A stretch of DNA of 64,000 bases. It comes from DAOTXR01 sp034435375 (GTDB taxonomy: Bacteria; Chloroflexota; Anaerolineae; Aggregatilineales; UBA3940). Under the pieces are notes generated by a model. That model did not search any database. It saw nothing but the letters and a program-made list of their open reading frames with translations, and was not told the origin of the DNA. Positions 51,341 through 60,615 of the stretch are shown one piece after another; position 1 is the stretch's first letter; each line of letters starts with the position of its first letter. The stretch is taken from positions 12,703 through 76,702 of the forward strand of contig DAOTXR010000031.1 in NCBI GenBank assembly GCA_034435375.1. Direction: 5' to 3'. Position numbers and translations under genes: made by a program.

Positions 51341-51766
51341 TTACTGATACTCCCATACTGCCTCGCCGTTCAGCACGCGCACAATCTGGTCGGGAAAACG
51401 GTCGGGATCGAGCGGCTTGCCGATAAAGCCGTTGAATCCGGCAGTGATAGCACGCTGCATCCATTCCTGGCTGGCATTGGCGGTGACGGCCACGATCAGT
51501 GTCTCTTTAAGGCGGGGGTGCTCACGCAATTTACGGTGCACCTCGAAGCCATCCTCGTAGGGCAGATTGATGTCCAACAGAATCAAGTCGGGTTGGCTGT
51601 ACTGCTCGGCCTGTTGGGCGACCTTCCACCCACTGCTGATCCACTCGCAATGCTCGATGCCCAGATCGGTCAACAGCCGGATGATCAAAGTGTAGTTGCT
51701 GACGTTATCCTCCACAATCAGGATGCGTTTGTCGCTCAGAGAGTGGTTGGCCTTTGTTGTGGGCAT
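51341..51766 (-). CDS. Stand-alone response-regulator receiver
   Basis: A 141-residue CheY-like protein with no output domain. Residues: acidic pair in ILIVEDN, phospho-acceptor Asp in LILLDINLP, switch Thr in AVTANAS, Lys in IGKPLD. It would act by protein contact or as a relay step. ATG at 51766 follows GGAGGAGAG; an ATG at 51790 overlaps the stop of the upstream PAS-GAF gene (ATGA), so the two are probably coupled and in one operon. Confidence 0.88.
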   Translation of the reverse strand: MPTTKANHSLSDKRILIVEDNVSNYTLIIRLLTDLGIEHCEWISSGWKVAQQAEQYSQPDLILLDINLPYEDGFEVHRKLREHPRLKETLIVAVTANASQEWMQRAITAGFNGFIGKPLDPDRFPDQIVRVLNGEAVWEYQ

Positions 51767-51786
51767 GGCTGTGTCTCTCCTCCCCA

Positions 51787-52689
51787 TCATAGACCTGGGC
51801 TGCTGGGCCGCCTCTGGCTGAACAGGCGTGCATTGTCGATGGCAATGGCGACCTGATCGGCCATCATCTGGATGGTCTGGATATCCTCGCTGCTGAAGGC
51901 ATTCAGGCTGGTGCTCTGCACATCCAGTGCGCCGATAACCTCGCCGCGCACCCGCAGTGGCAATGCCATCTCAGAGCGCGTTTTGGGCAGCAGCGGGTTG
52001 TCAAAGCGGATGGCCTCCTCGCCTACGTCCAGCGCGATGCGGGCAGTGTTGTTGGCCGTGACCCAACCAACCATAGATTGGCTGCCCACACCCAGCTTAT
52101 GGCCACGCCGGAGCAGCTCCTGCCCGGCCTCGCCGGTGGCAGACCGCAGCACAGCCCATTCGCCAGCCTGATCGATCAAGAAGATGGCGGCATAGTAAAA
52201 GCCAAAGTGGGTGCGGATCAGGTCCACGCAGCGGGTCAGCAACTCCTGCACATCGTGGATCTGGGTGGCTGCCCTGGAGACTTCGGACGAGGCCAGCAAG
52301 TGCATGTTGCGGCGCTGTAGGTCCTGCAGAAGCTGCATTTCTTGGCTCAATGTCTTGAGTGTGAACAGGGCTCCGCTGAGCTTGCCGCCGTCGGCGTGAA
52401 GGGCGCCTGCGTGCACTTCAACCGGGATGGGGCTGCCATCGTGGGTCAGGATTTCTTTCACATAGGCGGCTGGCTGCCCACCTTCAATCAACACCTGCAG
52501 TGCATGCTGGTCGGCCTCCCGATACTCTTCTCCGCTGATCTCGGCCAGCGTGCGCCCCTCCAGATCGGCGTGGGTGACGTGGAGCAAATTCAGCAGCATA
52601 CAGTTAGTCGCGCTAATGCGACCCTCCAGATCGGTGATGATGATGCTTAGTGGAATGCCGTCGATAAGCTGCTGGGCAGTAAACTGCAT
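51787..52689 (-). CDS. PAS-GAF sensor protein without kinase domain
   Basis: A 300-residue cytoplasmic protein. A PAS domain (about 1-115; IIITDLEGRISATN, DGSPIPVEVHAG), a short coiled coil (about 118-145) and a GAF domain (about 146-300; FYYAAIFLIDQAGEWAVLR, LPLRVRGEVIGALDVQS) fill it. The usual HisKA/HATPase part is missing and the protein ends right after GAF, so it may dimerise with a kinase or sense for the coupled receiver. AAGGAGG lies eight bases before the ATG at 52689. The GAF resembles that of the edge kinase at 62781. Confidence 0.87.
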   Translation of the reverse strand: MQFTAQQLIDGIPLSIIITDLEGRISATNCMLLNLLHVTHADLEGRTLAEISGEEYREADQHALQVLIEGGQPAAYVKEILTHDGSPIPVEVHAGALHADGGKLSGALFTLKTLSQEMQLLQDLQRRNMHLLASSEVSRAATQIHDVQELLTRCVDLIRTHFGFYYAAIFLIDQAGEWAVLRSATGEAGQELLRRGHKLGVGSQSMVGWVTANNTARIALDVGEEAIRFDNPLLPKTRSEMALPLRVRGEVIGALDVQSTSLNAFSSEDIQTIQMMADQVAIAIDNARLFSQRRPSSPGL

Positions 52690-52774
52690 TGAACCTACCT
52701 CCTTGGGGAGCATTTTGGATGCTACATGGGTCGTTTCAAGAGCTTGCGATGGATGAGCGCCACTCGAACCGTAG

Positions 52775-53182
52775 TCAGGTCGTTCCATATCCGACGCCAG
52801 GCCGGGTCAACAGACCCCGGATGGTCGGCAGCAGGTCCGAGTCCATATGAGCCTTGCCGACGAAAGCATCGGCTCCGGCTTCAAGGGCAGCCTGGCGATG
52901 GCGCGGAGTGTCAAACAGCGTCAGGACGATGGTCGGCAGATGGGGCCAGCGGGATTTGACCTGCTGAGTGAAGTCCAGACCGTTCATGTCGGGCATAGAC
53001 AGATCGACGATCAGCAGATGGGGATTGGCGCTGTTGACCAGGCCCATTGCCTCCTGCGCGGAGGTAGCCGTCCCTACGACTTCGATCCCCTCGAATTCAC
53101 GCAGGTACTCCTGAAGCACGTCCAGGAACCTCCGGTTATCGTCCACCAGGATGACACGACTGCATTCCATCAGCATTTCCAT
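52775..53182 (-). CDS. Stand-alone response-regulator receiver
   Basis: A 135-residue CheY-like protein, receiver only. Features: VILVDDN, phospho-acceptor Asp in LLIVDLSMPD, switch Thr in VLTLFD, Lys in FVGKAHM. It resembles NarL-type receivers that have lost the DNA-binding part. The start may be ATG 53182 or one of the in-frame ATGs at 53176 and 53170; none has a strong ribosome site. It precedes the PAS-GAF and receiver genes (85-bp gap) and probably belongs to their operon. Confidence 0.85.
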   Translation of the reverse strand: MEMLMECSRVILVDDNRRFLDVLQEYLREFEGIEVVGTATSAQEAMGLVNSANPHLLIVDLSMPDMNGLDFTQQVKSRWPHLPTIVLTLFDTPRHRQAALEAGADAFVGKAHMDSDLLPTIRGLLTRPGVGYGTT

Positions 53183-53494
53183 TTGCTCACAGGCATAGGG
53201 CCTGTTGAACGTTGCACCGGGAAAGAGATGCAGGGAGTCTTTCTCGGTGGAATCTCAGGTTTGACTGGAGGCGCTTCCGGTCAAACACTCAGGCCCTTCA
53301 GGCTCGATGGTTGGCAATCATACGTTATCACAGCCTGGCAGGTCAGTATATGGGGTACTACCCTACTCATTGTGCTCTATGGAGAAGAGGGCAGCTGAGA
53401 TGCTGCCCTGCTTTCTTCACGACTGTCCAGGCCACCCGTCGATGGGAGGAGAACAGGCAGGAGTCATGACGGGGATACGTCGCACTCGGTGAGC
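53183..53494 (-). other. 312-bp gap with two hairpins
   Basis: No gene seen. An 11-bp inverted repeat with one G-T pair (53259-53269 with 53276-53286) lies in the putative leader of the receiver gene at 53182. An 8-bp GC-rich hairpin (53388-53395 with 53402-53409), followed on the minus strand by CTTCTCC, may terminate the NarL-type gene ending at 53495. Confidence 0.45.
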
Positions 53495-54157
53495 CTATTG
53501 TTGCTCGCCCGGGGCTGTGATGATGCCGTTTGCCAGCGCGAATCGTACCAATCCGGTCACATCGCGGATGTTGAGTTTTTCCATCAGATTAAAGCGGTGT
53601 TTCTCAACCGTCTTGACGCTGATCCCCAGCTTAGTGGCGATCTGGCGATTGGTATTGCCCTCTGCAACAAGCTGGAGTACCTCGCGCTCACGCTGTGTGA
53701 GCCGTTCTAAAGGTGACGGTATGGCCGAGCGGCGGTGCAAGTGCTCCTCGATCTCATCGCGGGGGAGCCGCTCGGAAAGATAGGTTTCACCGTCGAGCAC
53801 GGTGCGGATCGCCAGAGGCAGCTCGTCGGCGACCGAGTCCTTGAGCAGGTAGCCGGATGCTCCTGCCAGCAGGGCCTGCACCACGTAATCTGTGCGGCTG
53901 TGCTGCGACAGGATGATCACATAAGGAGGCGTGGCTAGGTCGCGTAAGCGGCTTGTCGCCTCCAGGCCGTTCAGGTTGGGCATGCTGATGTCCATCACCA
54001 CCACGTCTGGGCGCAGCTTCTCGGCCAGCAGAACGGCTTGCAGACCGTCTTGCGCCTGAGCTACGACTTCGAAGCCACCCTGTTCGTGCAGCAGCGCTCG
54101 CAGTCCTTCACGAACCAGGTGATGGTCTTCAGCCAGCAGGACCTTGATCAGTCTCAT
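53495..54157 (-). CDS. NarL/LuxR-family response regulator
   Basis: A 220-residue regulator. The receiver (1-120) has VLLAEDHHLV, phospho-acceptor Asp in VVVMDISMPN, the switch Ser in ILSQHSR and Lys in LLKDSVA. The LuxR-type HTH (about 150-215) has LTQREREVLQLVAEG and KLGISVKTVEKHR. It should bind DNA on phosphorylation by the kinase encoded just upstream, whose 3' end it overlaps by 29 bp, so the two are translationally coupled. Target genes not evident. Confidence 0.94.
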   Translation of the reverse strand: MRLIKVLLAEDHHLVREGLRALLHEQGGFEVVAQAQDGLQAVLLAEKLRPDVVVMDISMPNLNGLEATSRLRDLATPPYVIILSQHSRTDYVVQALLAGASGYLLKDSVADELPLAIRTVLDGETYLSERLPRDEIEEHLHRRSAIPSPLERLTQREREVLQLVAEGNTNRQIATKLGISVKTVEKHRFNLMEKLNIRDVTGLVRFALANGIITAPGEQQ

Positions 54158-56726
54158 GGCTGCGCTCCTTGGTGGGCAGGCTGACCTTCAGGCGGGTTCC
54201 TGTTCCTGGTGCGGTGTCGATGTCCAGGCGCCCTCCCACATTGTCAACCCGCTCCTTCATCCCTAGCAGGCCCAATCCCACATTGGGCCGATCAGCGTGA
54301 GTCAGCGCGTCTAGGTCAAATCCGTCCCCGTCGTCTTCGACGACAATGGTCAATTGGTCGGCGGAGAACTGGGCGTGGACAAGGGCATGCTGCGCGTTGG
54401 CGTGGCGCACGATGTTGGTCAGGGCCTCCTGCACCACACGATAGGCAGTCAGCTCAAGGACGGGGCTGAGCCGGCCAGGGGGTCCCTCGGAGATGAACTG
54501 GACAGGCAGGCTGGTCCGCTGTGAGAAACTCTCGCACAGGGATGCCAACGCCGGTTCCCATCCCATTTCCTCCAGCAGTGGTGGGCGCAGCTCGTGCGAC
54601 AGCGCACGCACGGTCTGGAGCGTCTCGTCAATCAGGGAGCTAAGAGTGTCGAGCTTCTCGTGTGCGCCCTCAGACTCGGCAGGAATGGCGTTCTTGACCA
54701 TGCGCACGCGCATTTTGGCTACGGTCAGCGCCTGTCCGATCTCGTCGTGCAACTCGTGGGCGATGCGACGGCGTTCGTCTTCATGGGCCTGTGTCAGGCG
54801 CGTGGTCAGCTCACTCAGGCGCGCCCGCGCTATGACGTGCTGGCTGATGTCGCGGGCAATGCCCTCGATGGCGATCAGGTTGCCACGGCTGTCGAAAATG
54901 GGCGTCATGCGCATCTCGACATGGACCAGGTGGCCGTCTTTGTGGTGCCAGCGGATCACGCAGTAACGGCGCGGCCCCTCAGGGTCAGCCAGGTCGGAAA
55001 ACACACTTTCGTAGACAGGCAGGTCATCGATGTGGATGCTGCGGTAACCCAGGCCAGGGTCAGCATAGTGCTCCTCTGGCGTGTAACCGATCACGTCGGT
55101 GGAGGCCCGGCTGACGTACTCAAAGCCCCGCGCATAGGACCAGCGGAAGATCATGTCGGGGGCGTTCTCGGCGATCCGCTTGAAGCGGTCTTCGCTCTCA
55201 CGCAGGGCTGCCTGAACCTGCTTGCGTGTGGTGATGTCCTCAACCATGCTGATAGCGTACAGGGGGAGACCCTCCGCATCGCGGACGACGGTACTGGTCA
55301 GGTTGCCCCACATGGCCATGCCGTCCTTCCGCACCAACCGCTTTTCTGTTCGGTAGACAGGTATCTCGCCCTTGACCAGTCGACAGGCGTTAGCTCTGAC
55401 CTCGTCAATATCGTCGCGATGGATCACGTCTGCGACGGTTATGCTTCGCAGTTCGTCTTCTGTATAACCGAGCATCTGGCATAGCGTAGCGTTGATCTGG
55501 AGTGGGCGAAGCTGGAGATCGACGATGGCCATGCCTAAGGGACTATCTTCGAAGATGTGCCGGAAGCGCTCCTCGCTTTCTCGGCGGGCTTCTTCGGCTG
55601 TCGCCCGTTCGGTAATGTCGCGGCTGATGCTGATCACCCCCAACAGTTCCCCCTCCGGTGAGACGTAGGGGAACTTGGCTGTTAGGATGACGTACTCTCT
55701 GCCCTTGATCGTGACCTTCCGTTCCAGGTTGTAAACGGGGCCGGATGTCATCACCTGTTGGTCAATAGTCCGGGATTGTTGCCCAATCTCCTCACCGAAC
55801 AGGTCTTCGTCCAGCTTGCCCAGGATTTCCTCCGGACGGCGGTCCAGGAAACGGGCCATGGCCGGGTTGACCATCACATAGCGGCCTTCTGGGTTCTTGA
55901 TGTAGATCGTGTCGGTGGTGTTCTCCACGATGGCGCGTAGCATAGCCTCGCTCTCGCGCCGGATTTGGCCTGCCCGGCTCTGTGGAGTCACGTCGTGGAC
56001 GATGGCGAGAAGCTGCGGGTGGCCGTCCCACGGCAGTGCGCTCAGGCAGACCTCCACCTCGTAAGTGACGCCTTGCGCCGTCGGCTGCTGGCACACGAAG
56101 CTCAAGATGCCGCCGCGCAGCACTTCGGGCAGGTGGGCCTCGATCTCGTTGAGCGAACAGTCCACCAGAGCATCGAATTTCAGAGTCACCAGCTCGTCGT
56201 GAGAGTGCTCGAAGAAAGCGCAGGCTGCCGGGTTGGCATCTAGGATGGCGTAGGATGCCGCATTGAGCACCAACATCGGCATCTGGCTGTCTGAAAAGGT
56301 GTCTGGGCGCGACTGAGCTGCCGACGCATCTGCTCGGTGGGCAAGGTGGGTTCGCCTGGCCGACTGAAACAGACTTGGCAGCAGCGCTAGGTACGGCTCG
56401 TGGGCGGGTAGGACCACGGCCTCCACCTCGCCCACTATATCAACCGCCATCTGAACCTCGTCCTCGCCGACCAATAGAATCAGCAGCGCGCCGGGGTAGG
56501 CCGACCGCACGCGGCGCACCAGGTTCGGCGCAGCCAGATGGTCTAGCTGAAGGCGGGTCACTATGGCGTCGATGTCGAGGCCGCCGGAAAGCAAATGCTC
56601 CAGGTCGATCTCACCAGGCGCTTCGATCAGCGTCAGTTCTGGCCTGTCCGACAATGCGCGGCAGACCTGAGCGCGACGCTCCAGGTTGTCGTCAAGCAGC
56701 AGTACACAGATTGTTGAGTCGGTCAT
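54129..56726 (-). CDS. Multi-PAS histidine kinase of the NarX/DegS (HisKA_3) type
   Basis: An 865-residue cytoplasmic kinase. The N-terminus (1-115) is a receiver-like domain (CVLLLDDN) whose phospho-acceptor position looks lost (IDAIVTRLQLDH). About four PAS domains follow (about 130-620), each with the DIT or DIS ending typical of PAS/PAC, such as VISISRDITER and YAISMVEDITTR. HisKA_3 is EDERRRIAHELHDEIGQAL, with the phospho-His near residue 655. The HATPase has the N-box EALTNIVRHA and GLGLLGMKERV. It pairs with the overlapping NarL-type regulator. ATG at 56726 was chosen; it sits after a promoter at 56781. Confidence 0.92.
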   Translation of the reverse strand: MTDSTICVLLLDDNLERRAQVCRALSDRPELTLIEAPGEIDLEHLLSGGLDIDAIVTRLQLDHLAAPNLVRRVRSAYPGALLILLVGEDEVQMAVDIVGEVEAVVLPAHEPYLALLPSLFQSARRTHLAHRADASAAQSRPDTFSDSQMPMLVLNAASYAILDANPAACAFFEHSHDELVTLKFDALVDCSLNEIEAHLPEVLRGGILSFVCQQPTAQGVTYEVEVCLSALPWDGHPQLLAIVHDVTPQSRAGQIRRESEAMLRAIVENTTDTIYIKNPEGRYVMVNPAMARFLDRRPEEILGKLDEDLFGEEIGQQSRTIDQQVMTSGPVYNLERKVTIKGREYVILTAKFPYVSPEGELLGVISISRDITERATAEEARRESEERFRHIFEDSPLGMAIVDLQLRPLQINATLCQMLGYTEDELRSITVADVIHRDDIDEVRANACRLVKGEIPVYRTEKRLVRKDGMAMWGNLTSTVVRDAEGLPLYAISMVEDITTRKQVQAALRESEDRFKRIAENAPDMIFRWSYARGFEYVSRASTDVIGYTPEEHYADPGLGYRSIHIDDLPVYESVFSDLADPEGPRRYCVIRWHHKDGHLVHVEMRMTPIFDSRGNLIAIEGIARDISQHVIARARLSELTTRLTQAHEDERRRIAHELHDEIGQALTVAKMRVRMVKNAIPAESEGAHEKLDTLSSLIDETLQTVRALSHELRPPLLEEMGWEPALASLCESFSQRTSLPVQFISEGPPGRLSPVLELTAYRVVQEALTNIVRHANAQHALVHAQFSADQLTIVVEDDGDGFDLDALTHADRPNVGLGLLGMKERVDNVGGRLDIDTAPGTGTRLKVSLPTKERSHETDQGPAG

Positions 56727-56780
56727 GTTGTCCGGCCTGGCTGCCAGGTGCGAGGCCCTCGGTCGCTTCACCTTAGTGAC

Positions 56781-56810
56781 ATTATAGGATGGGTTGCCGC
56801 TGTGATGCAA
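56781..56810 (-). promoter_or_regulatory. Promoter of the multi-PAS kinase operon
   Basis: On the minus strand TTGCAT (56805-56810) and a perfect TATAAT (56781-56786) are 18 bp apart. A + strand TACAAT at 56829-56834 lies close by and may serve the divergent gene at 56942. Confidence 0.6.
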
Positions 56811-56941
56811 AGGACACGCCGCACGCGATACAATTCAGAGACGTTGAGCGATCTAGAGGGGCTGAGGCATGGTGGGACATACGGCCCATTTACCATTGTT
56901 GTAAGTTATGAGATGATCAATAGTTACGGGCGCAGATAAGA

Positions 56942-58120
56942 GTGAGCAATACAGGCCAAAACAGCGATCCACCCACAAACCAAGAGATGGAGTCGCAAGA
57001 AGCCTTCCGCCAAGCGCAGATAGAGCACCCGGCAATTCTGCTGGTTGATGATGATCCGGCTATTCTGGAGGGAGTTGCCGATCTATTAGAGCTGCATGGG
57101 TACGAGGTGTCCACTGCCATCAATGGACGAGAGGCGCTCGCAGTCATGCAACGCCGCGTGCCGGACCTGGTCATTTCGGACATCATGATGCCCGATATGG
57201 ATGGCTACGAGTTTTTCAATGCGGTGCGCAGCAACCCGGCATGGACCCCGATCCCGTTCGTCTTTTTGACTGCGCGCGGCCAGCCTACCGACATCCGACG
57301 TGGGAGCAACCTGGGCGCTGATGCCTACTTGACCAAGCCGTTTGAACCGGAGGACCTGCTGGTCACGGTGCGCGGCAGGCTTAAGCGTGTGCGTGACATT
57401 CAAGCAGTTGCTCAGGCTGACATCGATCGCATGAAGCAGCAGCTGATCACCATTTTCAGCCATGAGCTGCGTACTCCCCTGACCTACATCTACGGCTATG
57501 TCAACCTGTTGCAGGAGCAGCACGCTAATTTGGATCGGACCACGCTTGAGACCATGCTGGACGGCATCCAGCGCGGCGCAGATCGGCTGGTCAGGTTGGT
57601 TGAAGATCTGATGCTTGTGGTGCGCATCGACAGCGGCGTGGTTGGCATGGAAATAATGCTGCGGCGCGTACCTGTCCAACTGGACACCCTGATTGCTGAG
57701 ATTGTCCTCAAATGCCAGCCGATGGCCGACGAGCACCATGTCACCATCAGCGTAAGCCTGCCCGAAGGCTTGGCTGTGTTTGGGATGCCGCTCTACCTGG
57801 AAGATGCGCTGGCTCGTATCGTGGATAACGCCATCAAGTTCTGCAAGCAGGAAGGCGGGCGCGTGACGATCTCGGCAGAGGCGATTGACCGAGAGGTGGT
57901 TATCTCGGTGCGGGACGACGGGATCGGCATCGAGCCCACCCAGCATCAGGCGATTTTTGAGCGGTTCCTACAGCTCAACCGCGACTCGCTTGAGCAGCAG
58001 GGCATTGGCCTGGGGCTGACTATCGCCCGCGATATAGTGCGCTTACACGGCGGCGACATCTCGGTCGAGAGCGAAGTCGGGGTAGGCAGCGTGTTTTTCA
58101 TCCACCTACCTCTCCCTTGA
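56942..58120 (+). CDS. Receiver-histidine kinase hybrid
   Basis: A 392-residue cytoplasmic protein with the receiver first (about 30-145; ILLVDDDPAI, phospho-acceptor Asp in VISDIMMPD, Thr in FLTARG, Lys in LTKPFEP), followed by HisKA (IFSHELRTPLTYIYGYV, His near 174). HATPase_c follows (IVDNAIKFCKQ, RDDGIGIEP, GIGLGLTIA). The order receiver-kinase suggests the kinase is controlled by an upstream relay. It starts with GTG (56942) after a weak AAGA; ATG at 56987 would cut only the unstructured N-terminus. Divergent from the multi-PAS kinase. Confidence 0.9.
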   Translation: MSNTGQNSDPPTNQEMESQEAFRQAQIEHPAILLVDDDPAILEGVADLLELHGYEVSTAINGREALAVMQRRVPDLVISDIMMPDMDGYEFFNAVRSNPAWTPIPFVFLTARGQPTDIRRGSNLGADAYLTKPFEPEDLLVTVRGRLKRVRDIQAVAQADIDRMKQQLITIFSHELRTPLTYIYGYVNLLQEQHANLDRTTLETMLDGIQRGADRLVRLVEDLMLVVRIDSGVVGMEIMLRRVPVQLDTLIAEIVLKCQPMADEHHVTISVSLPEGLAVFGMPLYLEDALARIVDNAIKFCKQEGGRVTISAEAIDREVVISVRDDGIGIEPTQHQAIFERFLQLNRDSLEQQGIGLGLTIARDIVRLHGGDISVESEVGVGSVFFIHLPLP

Positions 58121-58184
58121 TCGCGTTGCGAAAGGCCAGGGCAGCCACTTCAGTGCTGTTGGGGTGAGGTCAGGAACCGAGGCG

Positions 58185-59024
58185 TTACAACACCAGTTCC
58201 ATCTCGATCCTCCTGAACGACTCGACATAGCTGTGAGCATAGAAAGCATCGAGATAAGGGGCGTCGGCAGGAAGATTTTCAGCTACTGTGTCGAGCGTCG
58301 GGAAGGTGCTGTGCAGGTGATAGAGCAGGCTGGCTGCCGGGACGTTGGCCGGTCCGGCCTCCGACCCCACCATCACACGCCTGAGCTGGAGTGCGGTGCG
58401 TTCGTAGCTGATCCAGCCGCTCAGGCCGCTTGCGTGATCGGTGACGTAAAACCCCTTGACATTCCTAGCATTGATGATGGACTCGGTCTGGTTGGTCCAG
58501 GCTTCATGCCAGGAGCGCCTGGCAGCCAGATCAACTACCTGGGCCTTGTCCAGTGCGATGAGGTCTGTCGGTGGTTGCTGCGGAGTGCTGACGGGCGGTC
58601 CGGGAGGGCGTCGGAGGACCAGCAGATGCCTGACCTCAGTAAAACCCAGCCGCGCAAAAAGCTCATAGGCGGGGGTGTTTCCGACGATCACCTCCAGATA
58701 TATGACGGGGAGGCCACGCCGTGCGGCTTGCTCAACACAGTATTCTGTCATGGCGCGGCCTGCGCCATGACGTCGTGAGGTGGGCAGCACCCCCAACCGT
58801 GTGAGCCACGCCCGCCCCTCCCGCAGCCCTAGCATGCAGATTCCCAGAGGCTCCTCTCCGTACAGCGCCACAACCGAGGCGTCTAGGTCCACATCATATG
58901 TGTCGATGTATTCCTGGAGGCGGTGAGCATTCATAGGCATGGGGACCAGGTAATCGACACGTGTCTGGTTATAAGTATCGGTAAGCTGTTCGATGCTAAA
59001 TCGACTGGCAGGTACGAGTTCCAC
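58185..59024 (-). CDS. GNAT acetyltransferase, two-domain
   Basis: A 279-residue protein. The N-terminal half (about 1-140) is a GNAT domain: motif A TRLGVLPTSRRHGAGRAM binds acetyl-CoA, motif B is YLEVIVGNTPAYELFARLGF. The second half (about 150-279) repeats the strand order weakly and may be a degenerate GNAT. Substrate unknown. GTG at 59024 has AGGG seven bases upstream. It lies 11 bp after a stand-alone receiver gene and shares its promoter at 59581-59609, which links acetylation to this signalling cluster. Confidence 0.85.
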   Translation of the reverse strand: MELVPASRFSIEQLTDTYNQTRVDYLVPMPMNAHRLQEYIDTYDVDLDASVVALYGEEPLGICMLGLREGRAWLTRLGVLPTSRRHGAGRAMTEYCVEQAARRGLPVIYLEVIVGNTPAYELFARLGFTEVRHLLVLRRPPGPPVSTPQQPPTDLIALDKAQVVDLAARRSWHEAWTNQTESIINARNVKGFYVTDHASGLSGWISYERTALQLRRVMVGSEAGPANVPAASLLYHLHSTFPTLDTVAENLPADAPYLDAFYAHSYVESFRRIEMELVL

Positions 59025-59035
59025 GGCTGTCCCTG

Positions 59036-59443
59036 CTATCTGACCGAGGCAGACAGATAGGATGCTACTTGGCGGGCAAACTCACGGGTGTCGATTGGTT
59101 TGGAGATATACCCTTCGCACCCATAGGCAGTGACCATCTGACGGGCAGTCTCAGCGGGCCATGCGGTGACCACCACCAGCGGTGTGTGAGGCAGGGCATC
59201 AGGCTGTTTCAGCATTCCAGCGACGGTCTGCCCATCCACATCGGGCAGGCCGAGGTCCAGCAGGATCAGGTCTGGGTTGTGGCCGAAGGCCATCTGAAGG
59301 CCGGACTCGCCATCCTCTGCAATGAGGACAGAGAAATGGTGGCGTTCAAGCACACGTTGCATCAATCGTGAGTTCTTAGGATTATCCTCGATGATCAGAA
59401 TGGTGTACCCCGATCCGAATGGGACTGGCTCTTCAGATGCCAT
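59036..59443 (-). CDS. Stand-alone response-regulator receiver
   Basis: A 135-residue CheY-like protein. ILIIEDNPKNS, phospho-acceptor Asp in LILLDLGLPD, switch Thr in VVTAWPA and Lys in ISKPIDT are all present. It is close to the receiver at 60144 (same GLPD and GCxGYIxKPIDTRxF pattern), suggesting duplication. ATG at 59443 has GAGGAGGG upstream; the frame open to 59524 was not preferred. First gene of a two-gene unit with the GNAT gene. Confidence 0.9.
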   Translation of the reverse strand: MASEEPVPFGSGYTILIIEDNPKNSRLMQRVLERHHFSVLIAEDGESGLQMAFGHNPDLILLDLGLPDVDGQTVAGMLKQPDALPHTPLVVVTAWPAETARQMVTAYGCEGYISKPIDTREFARQVASYLSASVR

Positions 59444-59580
59444 AAAGAAGCCCTCCTCAGGAAGCAGCTTCGGGAAGTCAATGGCTGCCTGCCAGCGTGA
59501 CCCCGGTATCCAGCCCAGGTGCAAGAGCGGACACTGCTGGACCCGCCTTCACGCTGGCGCTATGCCTGCCTCCACCGAAC

Positions 59581-59609
59581 AGTATAGCCCTGCTTCGATG
59601 CCCCCACAA
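59581..59609 (-). promoter_or_regulatory. Promoter of the receiver-GNAT unit
   Basis: On the minus strand TTGTGG (59604-59609) and TATACT (59581-59586) are 17 bp apart. It lies in the 263-bp gap between receiver genes, which otherwise holds nothing recognisable. Confidence 0.65.
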
Positions 59610-59706
59610 TGGGTGGCAGCGGGGCATCAGACAGGGCTGATGGACGAGACCATGGAGTAGGCGATTGCTCAGCAGGTTCGAGCGCGGAAACTTCCGATGC
59701 TAATGC

Positions 59707-60081
59707 CTAACCGCCGAGGTATTGGCTCAGTACGTCGCGCAGGTCGGCGCGGCTGATCGGCTTACGCAGGTAACCGTCGCACCCGGCTTCCAGGTATCTC
59801 TCCCGGTCACCGACCATGGCGTTGGCTGTCAACGCCACAACGGGGATGCCCTGCAGGTCCGGGTCTGCTTTGATGCGCCGCGTCACCTCCACGCCATCGA
59901 TGTCGGGCAGGTTGATGTCCATCAGAATCAGGTCGGGTTTGATTTCGTGGATGAGTTTGAGAGCAGCAGCGCCGTCTTCAGCGCGGAAGACCTCATGCGA
60001 ACCACCATTCTCCGACTGCACCATGCGCATCACCAGCCGATAGTTCTGGAAGTTGTCTTCGACGTACATGATCTTTCCCAT
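59707..60081 (-). CDS. Stand-alone response-regulator receiver (DivK-like)
   Basis: A 124-residue receiver-only protein. IMYVEDNFQN, phospho-acceptor Asp in LILMDINLPD, switch Thr in ALTANAM and Lys in LRKPISR are present. The DxxNxxL start and INLPDIDG resemble DivK-type single-domain regulators. ATG at 60081 follows GGAGATAGG; the frame open to 60096 adds five residues. It lies 62 bp after another receiver gene in the same direction, probably in the operon headed by the edge kinase. Confidence 0.9.
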   Translation of the reverse strand: MGKIMYVEDNFQNYRLVMRMVQSENGGSHEVFRAEDGAAALKLIHEIKPDLILMDINLPDIDGVEVTRRIKADPDLQGIPVVALTANAMVGDRERYLEAGCDGYLRKPISRADLRDVLSQYLGG

Positions 60082-60143
60082 AATGCCTATCTCCACACTG
60101 GACTTTTTACTCTACAACCATGCCACGGTCCACGAGACAGGAC

Positions 60144-60587
60144 CTACAGCGCTGTGTGCTGAGAGTCGCTCTCCTCGTGGCCTGCCTCAGATGATCCGTT
60201 GTTGGAGGCAGACTTCAGCGCAGCGCCATCGTTGCCCAGGAAATGCGCGATCTGCTCAGGGAAGCTGCGCGTATCAATCGGTTTGGTGATGTACCCGTCG
60301 CAGCCGTAGGTCAGTGCACGTTGCTGGGTCACCTGATCGGTGCTGGCTGTCACTGCCACCACTGGAATGTTACCAGGGATACGATTGATCAGTGCAGCAA
60401 TCGTGTGCCCGCCGATATCGGGCAGGCCCAAATCTAGCAGCACGAGGTCCACCGCCTGCTCGCTGGCGATCTTTAGGCCAGTCAGCCCCTCACTCGCGTG
60501 GATGACAGCATGTCCGGCTCGCTCTAACACGCGGGTGGCAAGTCTGGCGCTCATCTGATCATCTTCGATCAGTAAAATGGTTGCCAT
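60144..60587 (-). CDS. Stand-alone response-regulator receiver
   Basis: A 147-residue receiver with a short polar tail (Asn/Ser/Glu/His-rich, after about 125). ILLIEDDQMS, phospho-acceptor Asp in LVLLDLGLPD, switch Thr in AVTASTD and Lys in ITKPIDT are intact. AGGAG lies seven bases before ATG 60587. It begins 28 bp after the stop of the PLP-receiver fusion gene, so it is almost surely cotranscribed and is a candidate partner in the same relay. Confidence 0.91.
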   Translation of the reverse strand: MATILLIEDDQMSARLATRVLERAGHAVIHASEGLTGLKIASEQAVDLVLLDLGLPDIGGHTIAALINRIPGNIPVVAVTASTDQVTQQRALTYGCDGYITKPIDTRSFPEQIAHFLGNDGAALKSASNNGSSEAGHEESDSQHTAL

Positions 60588-60615
60588 GAGACGCTCCTGA
60601 AGTAGCATTACAACA

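Noticed and set aside
59444..59524. In-frame upstream extension of a receiver gene reading RWQAAID, as in the repeat protein at 48624-49211
   Set aside because: The match is seven residues, and the receiver gene has a better start at 59443; probably chance.
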